Below, in pieces: positions 10,746 to 21,728 of a DNA stretch of 64,000 nucleotides. Each line of letters begins with the position of its first letter. Position 1 is the first letter of the stretch. The DNA lies in contig RSEE01000024.1 of the NCBI GenBank assembly GCA_003971905.1, forward strand, positions 1 to 64,000. The letters are read 5' to 3'. Source of the DNA: Moniliella sp. 'wahieum' (taxonomy: Eukaryota; Basidiomycota; Moniliellomycetes; Moniliellales; Moniliellaceae). The notes beneath the pieces are model-generated. The model ran no database searches and was not told the DNA's origin. It worked only from the letters and a program-made list of their open reading frames with translations. The translations under genes were made by a program, and so were the position numbers.

Positions 10746-11879
10746 ATGTTACCTCGTGCATTGGGCTTGGTCGTCTGTCACATGTTACATGTACATGTCA
10801 TCGACATCAGAATCTCCTCGATCTCATCAATCTCGTAGCCATATCAATAAGCTTCAAGCTTCAAGAGCTTCAAGTCAAGTTAGTCATCGACCATATTGAT
10901 CTTTGTTTTATCCGGGCCAGCTGCGGGGGGATCAGTATGCTAGTAATTGCTTCAAGCCTGACCGCACAAGTGAGCTTCTAAGTCCGTGCGACATATGGCC
11001 CTCGTTGGAGAGAGTTGTACAATCAATGAGACAGGATCAATAGATCCTCAAACGTCAGAGGTAGAAATAGTACTTTGGTGTGAAGGTGGCAAAAAGTGTG
11101 ATGGTGTTGGCAGCGTGTGTTCATGCAAAGCACATAGCAAACAGCAACTCCTTAAATTGTCTTAACCCAAAATGGGTATGTATAGAGAAGAGAAGGCCAG
11201 AATTCGTATTCTGAACGGGAAAATATACAAAGGAAAGGTACAGAAAGAGACAGAAGAGGTGAGAAAATGCAGAGAAGGTTCTGGAAGTGGTGGAGATAAG
11301 AATTGGGACAATGAGTGATGACAACAAATCTGTCAGAATCCTACTCCACCGAACAAGCGCCTCACTTGCGCACAGAGGCTCGCCACTCACGCCCGCCGGC
11401 ATCAGTGCATTAGCTTTGTACGTAGAAGTCAATGTCGTGCCGAACGCCGGGCATCGGGCAATGCAAGAAGGGCTGGCCAAAGACGGACCCTCGAATCAAT
11501 GGGGAAGCCGGGGACCCGCCATTTGGTTCACATTGACTCACGTCGATGCATGATGCATGGGATCTCTGACGTGGTTGCCATGGTGCAAGGACAAATAATT
11601 CTGGAGCATTCCGAGATCTTCTTGAAGATTCGGTAGCACACCCAACGCATCTCAGTGTCAGATTTGTGGAACACAAAGGATGATCAAACGATGTATGATG
11701 CATGATGCCTGCGGCCCTGAGGCCCTGAGGCTTGAGGCGGTCTCAGGCGCCTGAGGCCTGGGGCTCAGCGCGCTCAGACGCTCGGCCTGAATATCTGAAT
11801 GTTTAACGTTTAACGTTTAACGTTTAACGTTTAAGATGGATGATGATCGATGCATGTCGCCGCCAAGTATGTACGTTCG
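10746..11879. other. Intergenic stretch with heptamer arrays
   Basis: No gene is recognised. Arrays of palindrome-based heptamers lie at 10849-10865 (AAGCTTC units), 11701-11760 (AGGCCTG-like and GGCCCTGA words) and 11801-11834 (four AACGTTT units). A minus-strand frame at 11121-11480 (119 codons) has hydrophobic and Ser-rich parts but no known domain. Confidence 0.5.
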
Positions 11880-12335
11880 ACCCCGAGACATCGGCGTCCA
11901 AGTGATTTTTGATTAATCGAGGGAGGAGAGATGGGGATGCCGCACCGGCGGACGGGAATTCCCAACTTTGAAGACCTAGGGCTACCACCCGTCCAGAATC
12001 CATTATTCTGGCCCTTGAAGCAAGGTGCTCGTCCACGTCCTACGTCAGCGCCCATGAGAGTTGTGCTCGCAGGTGGGCAGTGTCGAGCTCTTCGCTTGCA
12101 GGCTTCGCCGCGAGAGGCGGAGATCTCTATACCTAAAGTTGATGCTGCTGCTGCCTACTAGTAAGTAGTAAGTAGCAAGCCTTTACATGACTATGTCTGA
12201 CGTCCACTGTTAAGTATCCTGCTCGTACCCCAGCGTCTCGGGTTGACTCCTCGAACACCCCCCGCACTGCCAACAGACGCTTGCTTTAACACATCCCCCC
12301 CCTCTGTGGTATTTCCCAAGGCCGCACTCAACAGA

Positions 12336-13424
12336 ATGGACGACTTATTTCACTCGTCTTTGTGCACGCTACCCAGCCGGGTGAGGCAGAAAATGTGTCT
12401 TCATTCATCTTGACAAAACCGAAGAAGATACACCCGCATTGGACGTCGAGGCTGCCTTGGCCATGGATCCCGACCTTATTACCCCACTGTCCCCGATTGA
12501 GACCCAGCAACCATCGCAAATTCCCTTGGATATTGATGGCCTAGTAGCCTTCCACTCCTTCAGATGGAGGGTACACCGCATCTACCGTTCCCGCTTGCCT
12601 CCAGTGCACCCGCGCCTCCCACATCAGAGGCACACACCGGCGAAGAGCCGATGGGAGCCGGGATGGATTTATACGGTGTGTTTTACCCCACACAAATTCC
12701 GACCTGGGCTGAGGATGCATTTTTCCAAGCCTGTTTGAGGTATGTGTGAAGCTGTGACGCATGTAATGTGCAGCAGCAGATGGACTAACCCTATTGCAGC
12801 ATACTATGGAGGCACCAACGCCGTACCCAGCTTCAACCGAGGTCGCAACAGGTCAAAACGTGGACCTTTCGACCAACGCAACACAGTATGATGCGTCAAG
12901 GCTCCAAATGAGTTCAACAGGGAGACTTTCCTGCACTCGGTTCTGGAACAGTCCTGGTCGCCGCTCCAACAGTCATGGTCTCCTTTGGGGTACGCATCCG
13001 CTTCAATGAGTCAAACTTCCGTCGTCAGTCCCATGTCGCTGTTGCCCCAGGCCCACACACCCCCTTCCCCTAATATTCCTCACGAACCTCATCCGTATCA
13101 CTTACAGTCGGCGCAACAAGCCGAGCCAAGTGCTCAGGCCGATGAGCAACATCAATCCCACCTCTCACGGCAACGGCGGCGGGAACATTTAACCTGCCCG
13201 CTGTGTGGTCGAGAATTCAGCCAGGCGTACAACCTCGTCGCCCATTCTCTCGTGCATGACCCCGATCATCCGAGACCGTTCATGTGCCCAGCGCCACATT
13301 GCGGAAAGGCGTTTGCGCGTAAGTTTGATGCCAAGCGTCATTACATCAATCTCCATACACCTACGAGGAATTGCCCACGGAATGGGTGGACCGCATTGTG
13401 GATTCTAGGTTGAGCCACCCCTAG
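12336..13424 (+). pseudogene. C2H2 zinc-finger protein, copy 1 (frame-disrupted)
   Basis: This encodes a putative nuclear DNA-binding protein with two C-terminal C2H2 fingers. Finger 1 is C-x2-C-x12-H-x3-H (CPLCGREFSQAYN...). Finger 2 is C-x4-C-x12-H-x4-H (CPAPHCGKAFARKFDAKRHY). A Ser/Thr/Gln/Pro-rich N-terminal region precedes them. A 60-nt phase-0 intron (GTATGT...TTGCAG, 12740-12799) interrupts the gene; its position matches copy 2 at 20.7-21.7 kb. I see frame slips near 12.5 kb and in the middle, and one missing C after the second finger compared with copy 2, where the tail reads TTYEELPTEWVDRIVDSRL. The slips may be decay or assembly errors. Target genes are unknown; the linked GMC oxidoreductase is a natural candidate but that is inference. 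Confidence 0.65.
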
Positions 13425-13589
13425 TAACTGTGCCAAAAGAACTGATATCGGCCCGCCTTACCTTTCCTGCACCATATGCACAAGTGATGAATATTGAATT
13501 TAACCAGTGGTCCGAAGGCACCAAGGCTTGCAGTGTTTTGAGCGAATAGTGAAGCACATCAAGATGTCCCTCTCTTCTCTCAGATCTCA

Positions 13590-15194
13590 TACCACATCAT
13601 GCAATGTTTTATACTTCATCCATATCATTGACAGAGCTCAAGGCTGGGACAGAGACACGCGACGCTTAAACCGACCCGTTTATCTTGTGTGTGCTGCTTG
13701 GCAGCGCCAACCCCGCTTAAGGAACCAGGGGAATCGCCAGGAGATTAAGACCCTCTGGTGCTCGCCATCCGTTTCCATGCCCGAGGCAGCGCGTGCGGAC
13801 ACGGATGAACGTGGTAGACATCCGAGCGAGGAACCATTTCCATTCAGAGTCAGTAGTCAAATCCTTCCAGTTCCCAAGCATCTTACCCGCTGTCTTGGTT
13901 CCGTAGTATCCTCGCGTCGTCAAAACGAGGGGGGGGGAAAACGGCTCTTGGGTGCGTATCTGGTACTTGACGTTCTTGTCGCATTCTTGTTCCAGCAGCC
14001 AAAGCAGCTCCTTCTCTCGGCGTTCCAAGGCGTCGCAGTGCTCTTAAGCGCCACCCTCCGGTACGCGCTCTGCGCTTCCTGCGATCCCGTGTCGCGCAGC
14101 GTCTGGTCCATCTCCATTCCTGATCTTCCGATTGCTCCACGCCCCATCCCGCGGTAGTCGGTGCGCAGTGCCCTCCTCCCGCAACTCGACCCATCCTCTT
14201 CCACCACAGTAGGTTCGTTGTGGACGTGGATGTCGGGAATGGAGCACACGAGCTGGAGAATGGGCTCCCGTACTTCCTCGTGAAACGCACCAAACTTGGC
14301 CTGGGTGCGGGAGCCATAATGTGCTCCAGCGAGGACACGACACCGCGCTTGCACATGCTGCGCATGGAGCGGCACAGTGTGCAGAGCTGGAGACAACCTC
14401 TACCTGCTTTGTCCGAGAGCCGGAGGCACGGGACCAATGGAATGGAGGAGAGCCAAAGTGGCTCAGCGGGTTGCTGTGCTCAACCACATGGCGACATCGG
14501 CATCGTCCAGCATCTGGAGCAGCTCTTGTCGACTCTGCTCCCACATCGCCCGGCAGCCTGGCGTTGCTTTTTAAATGCGTTTGTCATCGCCGTTTGCGGT
14601 CCCAATCGGTCAACATGAATGGTAATAAGAAAGCCGTTGACCTCGTTGGCAGCGGCACGGGCGTGGGGCGCAATATACGAGTAAAGCGGGCTGCCGCGTC
14701 CCCCATCCGGAGAGGCAGGTGTAGCGACGCGTGATGACTCTGACCTGGAGACACCTAGTCGCTAAACCAGAGACGATCAGCGAGCAATAATCAAGTAACG
14801 AGGTGAGCGAGAAGAAGGGGAAGGGGGCAGGAGAGGTGGTGGCGAAGAGGACAGAACAAGTAGTGGGACAGATGAACTCGTGGCCTGCTGGGCCTGCGCG
14901 CGGCAACTCTGGGGTCTAGCTTTCACATCTACGAATCAGGCAAGGCACCAGTGGGTGACCGGTGACGGTGACGCGGTGACGTGGCAACACAGGCTCATGA
15001 GCATGTCGAAGTATATTACATCAGCCGGCGCGTGCCACGTTCCAGCCCACCCGCACGCATCGGTGATATTATTGGGTTCCAGCGTGGAAGGGTTCCAGCG
15101 TGGAACGGTGGACCGGGGGAACGGTGGCGAAGGTGGCGACGCAGTACCAAGCTAGGGCGAAGCCCCAGCAGACGGGGGTAGTAGGCCCGGTGGT
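13590..15194 (-). mobile_element. Longest copy (C) of the two-hairpin element, with coding part
   Basis: Read on the minus strand, it begins at about 15194 with the hairpin region shared by copies at 10.5, 32.9 and 59.6 kb. It continues to about 15012 (CTGATGTAAT box), carries a coding part at about 14.6-13.7 kb, and ends near 13.6 kb with the shared 3' motif (TGTCCCAGCCTTGAGCTCTG). The coding part includes segments such as SRQELLQMLDDADVAMWL, LERREKELLWLLEQECDKNV and SEWKWFLARMSTTF, and ends in LLAIPLVP at about 13717. I recognise no reverse transcriptase, integrase or transposase signature, and see neither long terminal repeats nor terminal inverted repeats, so the class is open. The coding part is broken in several places. 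The copy sits between the zinc-finger gene and the next duplicated block, interrupting duplication unit 1. Confidence 0.55.
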
Positions 15195-16199
15195 CTCTCG
15201 TGATCTACCCTATTATCTATATAAAGAACAATTATACGATTACCGGGCCTATGGTCGTCTGGCACAAGGTAGTCACAGATGATCTACATTTATATACGGA
15301 CCACACTGATGTGACCGCGGATCCCGATGCCAAGCGAGACGGCAACCAAGAACTGGAGGTCAATAGACGATAGGGATTTATTGCCGGTGAGCGAGATAGT
15401 AGAGAGTAACGGAGAAGGAGGAGGAGGGGGAGTGGAAGAAAGTGAAGACGTAAGAGCTACGACTGCCGAGGCTTCTAGAAGAGACATGTCGGACAGCCAC
15501 ACTTCCGCCTGAGGGGAACTACTTAGCGGAGCTAGCGGATGGAGCATGGTGGCCAGCCGTGTGGAACGGGGTGGAGCGGGTGCGCTAAGCAGGACATGGG
15601 GCATGAATGCATACAGTATAATAGGGCCACGCCGTCCATTTGATACTGCGGATGTGAGGCTTGTTTCGCTCCATGCACCTGGAGGACGAACCGGATCGAT
15701 GTGCAGGGCAATATTTGATGCTTTTCTCTGAGTATAAAGCTCCGACAAAGACCCAGGGGGATGGGAACCCCATGCTAGGTAAAACGATAACTTTGGCATC
15801 CTCGTAAGCCTATATACCCCTTCGGATCGGGGGGTGTGGCTGCCCGTTCTACCCGTACATCCTTCCCCATACGTATATGCTGCGGTCAATGAAGAGGTCA
15901 CGGCTTTCTTATTGGAACTTTGTTTCCCCCACTGGCTCACATATGGTAATCGCGTAGACGGCGCGCTGCATCAACGTATAGGAAGGTGTGTGAGAAAAGA
16001 CAGCGAGAGCTTCCAAAGAAGACCAATGAAGTACAGATGGTCGAAATGTCGTTGTGCACAGCAATACGTTCCACTGCATTTGGCTTCTCTCGATGCCACC
16101 AGCCAAGTGGCTCGAGCTCACCGAAGACAAAACCAAGATCAGACTATTGGTGTTATACTAGTTACATACCCTGAGGAGGGGTGCTGCGCACCAAGTGGC
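15195..16199. other. Stretch with no assignable gene
   Basis: The longest frame is minus-strand 15290-15940 (216 codons), Ser/Pro/Leu-rich, with no recognisable domain or convincing neighbours. A TATA-like stretch (CTATATAAAGAACA) lies at about 15218-15231. Nothing else can be supported. Confidence 0.35.
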
Positions 16200-17200
16200 G
16201 CAAGTGTTCATGATAAATGAAAACATCGTTGCGCACACGTTCGTGGGTCTGCATCCTAATCCAATCAACAATCCAAGTTTGGGTTTGTGCGGTACCAATT
16301 CTCAGGCTTGCTCGACCCATTCGGGACACCTTGTTTTCATGAGCGGCTTGTGGAAGAGGAGAAAAAGAGGAAGAAAACAGGGGAAGAAAGGCCAGGCGTA
16401 GGGATACTGTGGGCACGAGCGTTTGAAGGGTCAGGACGGTGGCACTTACCTGTCAGGAGACGGAGATGGGGGAAAGGGTGCAGATGGATTGCATACATCT
16501 ATGGACGCACAGGAGGTATATGTACCTCCTCAGGAAGGGGGCACAGTCGAGAGGTGGACACAGGATCTCCCAACTGATAAGAATCACGCCATAGTGCCCA
16601 TACGGGCCTAGTGGGCCAAGGGCCCCCCTAGCACGGCGTGAGCCTGACATTACCATATGAGAGACTCGAGTACGAGAAGACACACGTTACCTTACCAGTG
16701 AGCGAGCTGCGTTGACTGATGTTGGAGCAAGCGGAATACAAAGGAAAACCACAAGCGCTGTAGGGACACAGATGACCTGTTCTTCTGCTTAATCATGACG
16801 ACATCTGCAGGCGCCATCATGCGACCAAGTGACAGTAAACAAGATATTTTACCACTCAGTCAAAGCCTGACCGAAGCACCTCATTGGAGATTGTTCATCG
16901 CTACTAGCACATGTGTAAGTACCACCACGCTCGTTGTATACATCCACTGCTTTCGTTAGTACATCCAGTTGGAAGCGAATTCCGGGAGAGTGAGTTAATG
17001 GCCTGCTGGCGACTCCACCGGCCTTCAGATGGGTTTGCATGAGCAGTCAGTACTCACTACTAGATAAGCAGGCCTGGTAAGCGCACCGTTTCTTTTTCTC
17101 GGCCATACCCTCTGCAAACTATGATATGAATCATGAATCCAGAATTAGATAGACAACGTGATGAATAATGGAGGCCCGTAAGGGGACACGACCTGGGTGG
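16200..17200. repeat. Duplicated relic block, copy 1
   Basis: This block matches 23.3-24.1 kb in the same order and orientation. Shared landmarks are CCAATTCTCA...CCATTCGGGACACC (16298-16330 versus about 23345-23380), TTGGAGCAAGC, GTTCATCGCT, the GCCTGGTAAG box (17072 versus 23957) and TATGAAT...CCAGAA...AACGTGATGAATAA. The GCCTG|GTAAG box could be a splice donor, suggesting an old plus-strand gene, but no protein family is recognisable and frames are not conserved between copies. It forms the middle part of the tandem duplication. Confidence 0.6.
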
Positions 17201-18434
17201 TCATCTGCAAAGGTGGGACACATACCGAACAACGGAGGAGAAAGCATCCCACAAACGAAATCGGGAACAGGTCGAAAAAAGCACAAAGGAAAGCACAGGC
17301 GCGCGGACAGATGAGTAGGCCTAATGCCACAGCGTCGCACAGGGTCTGACAAGGGAAGCAAACATATGTACATCACAACAGGTCCCCCACGAACGTTTGC
17401 CTATAGACAAGAGAGCAACAAGGAGGAGTGGAAAGGTCGAGCACAAGATGGCCGAGACGTGGAGAACTAAAAGAGAGAGCACGTGTTCCCCAGGACGGCA
17501 ACAACCAAAAAATAAAAGGAAAAGAAGACCGGCTGAGAAGTGGAAACCCAAGGAGTTGCCGTAGTTATGATCAAAACAAAAGACCGGAACGCTCAATACC
17601 CAGCGGACTGGTGGTACTCAATGTGAGCTTCGCTTCGAGCGCGCAATCCCCAGCGGTTAGGCGGAATCGGTCAGTGACGGAGATGGCAAAGTGTTTAACG
17701 CCAGAGACAAAGAACATTGTGATGGTGATTAGCTGAGTTATGCGCAAAAACAAAGAGATGGAAAGAGAGGCGAGCAGGCACTTGAAGGATTCAACCGCCA
17801 TCAGGGGGAAGAATTCTCAACGTTCAACGCGCTATTATCGGCGGGGCAAGGCCGAGCCGGAGTGATAACTTTAGTAGTAGCAGACCGGAATAACCTCGAC
17901 ATTCGGAGGAAGGCAGCGCACAGGTGAGGGGGCAGTCAATCTGGGACATTGCGTGCCAAGCGCAAAGGGACGATTAGTCTTCTTACCCAATATCGGATGT
18001 GGTGGTGAGTGCGCCTCGTTGGCCGTTCAAGGCTAGCGAAGGAGAGGGTGCATTTTGGGTACGCGCCACCACAGGTCATGGCATCAGCAAGCTAGGTCGG
18101 GACAGAAGAGGTCGACGCGTCATGTACACGTACATCACGAACCAAAAAAGAGAGTGCAGGATACCAAGCATATGCCTTAGTCCTACGCCTCGCCACCCCT
18201 TAGGCAATATGGCCGGGACGGACAAAGGGCAAGCCCATTCCACTGAGAAGAAGGCATGGCTTTTCGGTCCCTCCAGGGCCAAGTTGGTTGGCCTGGATAA
18301 TGATCTGAGCAGGGCGGGACGAGAGGGGGGGCGGTTAGTTCTTCCATACGAGCCATCGCGAATGGGCGGGGGGGGGGGGGGAGTGCAGCGAACGCAAACC
18401 AAACGCAAACCAAAAAGGAGAAACAAGAACGTAC
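17201..18434. other. Stretch with no assignable gene
   Basis: Minus-strand frames at 17321-17596 and 18076-18434 are low-complexity or hydrophobic and unrecognised. A 14-base G run lies at 18368-18381. Weak similarity to 24.1-24.2 kb near 17.2 kb suggests the duplicated block extends a little further. Confidence 0.35.
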
Positions 18435-18668
18435 CGCGATGATGAAAGGGCGTGCCCGGGTAGGAATCCCAGTTGACTTCGATTTGGGGGAAGAGGGGCA
18501 TGTCCTCTGCCTCGAGATTATCTGGACCGAGCCGGACATGGCCGAGTTGGGCAAGAGTTAGGCACTGGGCGGGGGCAGCTTGATGCCCTGGAAGGAGCGC
18601 ATGCGGGGCAAGACCCACGTGGTGAGCGTGTCGAGGAACTCGAGCGCAAAGGGGCCCTTGAGTTCATC
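18435..18668 (-). pseudogene. Mitochondrial ribosomal protein uL5m, C-terminal fragment
   Basis: On the minus strand, ALEFLDTLTTWVLPRMRSFQ followed by GIKLPPPSA matches the conserved C-terminal part of L5 ribosomal proteins (in the family: FLD-L-x-x-VLPR-x-R-x-F-x-G). After one frame slip it continues as MPLFPQIEVNWDSYP, matching the family's PEI-x-FD-x-Y region; the LFPQIE form suits mitochondrial uL5 (yeast Mrpl7). A GTACGT donor follows at 18434. I did not find the N-terminal half upstream, nor a convincing last exon. It is most likely a truncated copy carried into the subtelomere; a functional gene hidden by assembly errors is less likely. Confidence 0.5.
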
Positions 18669-19684
18669 TATTTTTGTAGGGGAGCGGAGGGGGGGGTCGT
18701 GGAAGAGGCAATAGGGGTTGATACTCAGCGCCGTTGATCGAGGAGACTTCTCTGTATAAAAGCGGAAAGCGTTGCGGCGATAGCCGTAGACGCATAGTTC
18801 AACTGGCAGAGCATATCCACCAGTTGCTGCCAGGGTGGGGTAGGTCGGCCAATACAAGTAGTAGCATGCTGAGTGAATCGAAACGTCTTGTCCTTTGAGT
18901 CCGGAAGGGTCGCAACAGTAACATCACCAACCACACTCAAGAGCAGGGAAATGCTTTTGAAGGGCTAAGCAGGATAGATCGAGTTCAGGCGCGCAGGGCT
19001 GAGGAAGTGCTCTCTTCCAACATGGGGAACAGTGATGACGGCCATTGGCCACACTGGGGCACAGCCTCTCGGGGCTTGGACCGAAGGTCAAGGGGTCCAA
19101 CAACATCACCTCACCACTAGTGAATATCGACGTATGTGGCCTTAAGGTACTGTCGATCATAGTGAATGAATAGCCTTATAGGTGACCACGTATGTTGATG
19201 ACATGACTAAGACGAAGTTGGGGGGGGGGGCGAGGGAGCGAGAGGGCCACATGGGTCGACGGGGTCGACGGTTTCCTTGGCAGTGGAGGCTCGCCCTTTG
19301 GAGAAATGGGAAACTGGGTTGCTTTAAGCGCCTCGCCTGCGGCAAGAACCACTTGGACAACAGCTTCGCATTTGGCACGATCAAAAAGTTTGAAAGGCAG
19401 ACGGGCAGCTTTTCACGTTAGGCGTATTTGGGCCCTTACAGCGGTAAAGCCGCCCTCCTGTATGGCCTTCGGGATTGTACAATCGCCTGCTTGAGCGCTC
19501 AATACGCTACGCCGGGTGCGATTGGGGCAGGGCACATACAGCCTTGCCTTGGGTTGGGAGCCTGGGGCCTCGAAGCGGCGTGTCTGGTACTCCTTCTTGC
19601 GGGACGAAAGGTCCTAGACCAGGGAGAGTGACGAACCGTAGGATCAGATAATCATGTATCGAGATGAAGGTTAGTGCCCGTACG

Positions 19685-19850
19685 GGAAGACATGCGCTCC
19701 AGATCTCAGGCAGCTTGGCTGAATCGCAGTCCCCAGCGGCTCGACCACGAGCACCGTTTACTGTTCGGCTCGGCAACACAGAGACCTGACGTTGCTAGCA
19801 GTGCGGCATCCCACGGCAACAAAGTCGAAGTGCGCTACACTGGTATCCAT
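19685..19850 (-). pseudogene. 5' fragment of a GMC oxidoreductase gene
   Basis: Starting from an ATG at 19850 the minus strand reads MDTSVAHFDFVAVGCRTASN. This parallels MATNGAHFDFVVVGGGTAGN of the complete gene at 26895, but the dinucleotide-binding glycine motif is damaged. A TVLVVE stretch and DSAKLPEIWSA follow before similarity ends. DNA upstream of the start (20.04-20.24 kb) also matches the upstream region of the complete gene. This is what remains of the oxidoreductase gene in duplication unit 1. Confidence 0.75.
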
Positions 19851-20039
19851 AGTGAATATTGAGTGATAGGAAAGTGGTGGTATGTGAGCCAGGTGGGGTG
19901 CGGGGTTGGGATTGGGGTGAGAGGAGAAGAGGGAGCGGCAGCTGGATGTTGGACTTGCATTAACCCTAAACTCGGTGACCATCACACTGTTATTAGGGCG
20001 GAGGAAATGAGCTTTGGAGTTTAGGCAAAGAGGCATTAC

Positions 20040-20240
20040 CCGTTGAGTTGAGCGTGTTGGGCTGTGGCGGGTTGAACGCTACGGGTACTTGCCGGTTACT
20101 ATAGAAAGAAGGTGGAGACTTGAGTGACCTACTGTGACATGTAAGATCAACGCAGTCACACACGCGCGCCCACCTCAGCCCTGCGAGACACACGTAGAAA
20201 TGCCGGCCGTCCCGGCGTACGCGAGGGTCCTGCCTACTAG
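20040..20240 (-). repeat. Duplicated upstream region of the GMC gene
   Basis: This stretch aligns with 27.13-27.31 kb. Shared blocks are GCATTACC, CTACGGGTACTT, CGGTTACTATAGAA, GTGACATG and the CGAGACA-x-A-GTAGA run. It would be the shared intergenic region between the divergent oxidoreductase fragment (minus) and zinc-finger copy 2 (plus). Conservation in spite of decay of the downstream gene may simply reflect the age of the duplication. Confidence 0.6.
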
Positions 20241-20711
20241 TATATACATAGACCACGCCGCTCAACTCCTGAAGAGCTCAACACACGACCTCCCAGTGAT
20301 TTTTAATCAATCACGACAGAGGGTAGGATGAAGATGCCTTGGAGCAAGGCGATCATCGACATTCAACGTCAGCGCCAAAGAGCTGTGCTCCCGTGGGAGG
20401 AAGCGCCCGACCTGAGGTGTCCTGAACGTTTGCAGGTATCGCTGCGAAAAGCGTAGAATCTCTACTAGGGTTAATGCCAGGTATATACCAATCTAGTACC
20501 CAGCAAGACTTGCCATGAAAGTGTCTGACGTCCACAGTCAAGGATCCAATTCTTACCTCAGCGTTTCGGGTTGACTCCCTGAACACTCCCTGCGATGCCA
20601 ACAGACGCTTCCTTTCCCACCCTCGCCCTCTGACCATTACTCACGACCGCGCTCAACAGAATCGACTACGCTATCCAGTCTTGTGAGGCTGAAATTGAAC
20701 GCGTCCTCATT

Positions 20712-21728
20712 CATGATGACTACCACCGCAGAAGATACACTCGCATTGGATGCCGAGGTTGCCTTGGTCATGGACCCCGACGTTGTTCCACTGTCTCCTA
20801 TTGTGACCCAGCAACCAGCGCAGATTCCCTTGGATCTTGCCTCGCCTAATATCCTTCCCTTCCTTCAACCGGAGGGTACACCCGCCCATCTGCCGTTCCC
20901 ACTTGCCTCAAGTCCGATACCTGCGGTTCCCATGGAGCAACTACTCACCGAGGAAGAACCGATGAGAGCTGAGATGGATTTCTGTGGTATAGATCCCACA
21001 GAGATTCTAGCCGGCCCAGGATATACACTTTTTCCACGTTCGTTTGAGGTAAGATGTGAATCTGTGAGGCACAGCATCCGCTGGGCTAACACTATTTGCA
21101 GAATATGGAGGCACCAACGCCGTACCCAGCTTCAACCGAGGTGGCAGCAGACCAAAACGTGGACCTTTCGACCAACGCAACACAGTATGATGCGTCAAGA
21201 CTCCAAATGCGTTCAACAGGGCGACTTTCGCTGCCCTCGGTTCTGGAACAGTCCTGGTCGCCGCTCCAACAGTCATGGTCACCTTTAGAGCATGCATCTG
21301 CCTCAATAATGAGTCAAACACCCATTGACAGTCCCATGCCGCTGTTGCCTCAGTCGCACACTCTTCTTCCCTAATATTCCTCATCACGAACCTCATCCGT
21401 ATCACTTACAGTCGGCGCAACAAGCCGAGCCAAGTGCTCAGGCCGATGAGCCACATCAATCCCACCTCTCACGGCAACGGCGGCGGGAACATTAACCTGC
21501 CCGCTGTGTGGTCGAGAATTCAGCCAGGCGTACAACCTCGTCGCCCATTCGCTCGTGCATGACCCCGATCATCCGAGACCGTTCAGGTGCCCAGCGCCAC
21601 ATTGCGGAAAGGCGTTTGCGCGTAAGTTTGATGCCAAGCGTCATTACATCAATCTCCATACCACCTACGAGGAATTGCCGACAGAATGGGTGGACCGCAT
21701 TGTGGATTCTAGGTTGAGTCATCCCTAG
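20712..21728 (+). pseudogene. C2H2 zinc-finger protein, copy 2 (frame-disrupted)
   Basis: This is a paralogue of the gene at 12.3-13.4 kb. Exon 1 starts MMTTTAEDTLALDAEVAL and is Pro/Glu-rich. A 53-nt phase-0 intron (GTAAGA...TTTGCAG, 21049-21101) follows, and exon 2 opens NMEAPTPYPASTEV. The two C2H2 fingers are encoded intact at DNA level (CPLCGREFSQAYN and CPAPHCGKAFARKFDAKRHY). They are out of frame with exon 1 because of a 2-base loss near 21370, where a stop follows; a further 1-base loss near 21495 restores register. The last 310 bp are almost identical to copy 1, whereas the 5' half has diverged much more. It lies divergently from the oxidoreductase fragment. An ATG at 20683 is an alternative start. 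Confidence 0.65.

Noticed and set aside
18775-18850. A tRNA-like A box (TAGTTCAACTGGCAGAGCA).
   Set aside because: No B box (GGTTCGA-type) follows at the right distance, and the anticodon and acceptor stems do not pair.
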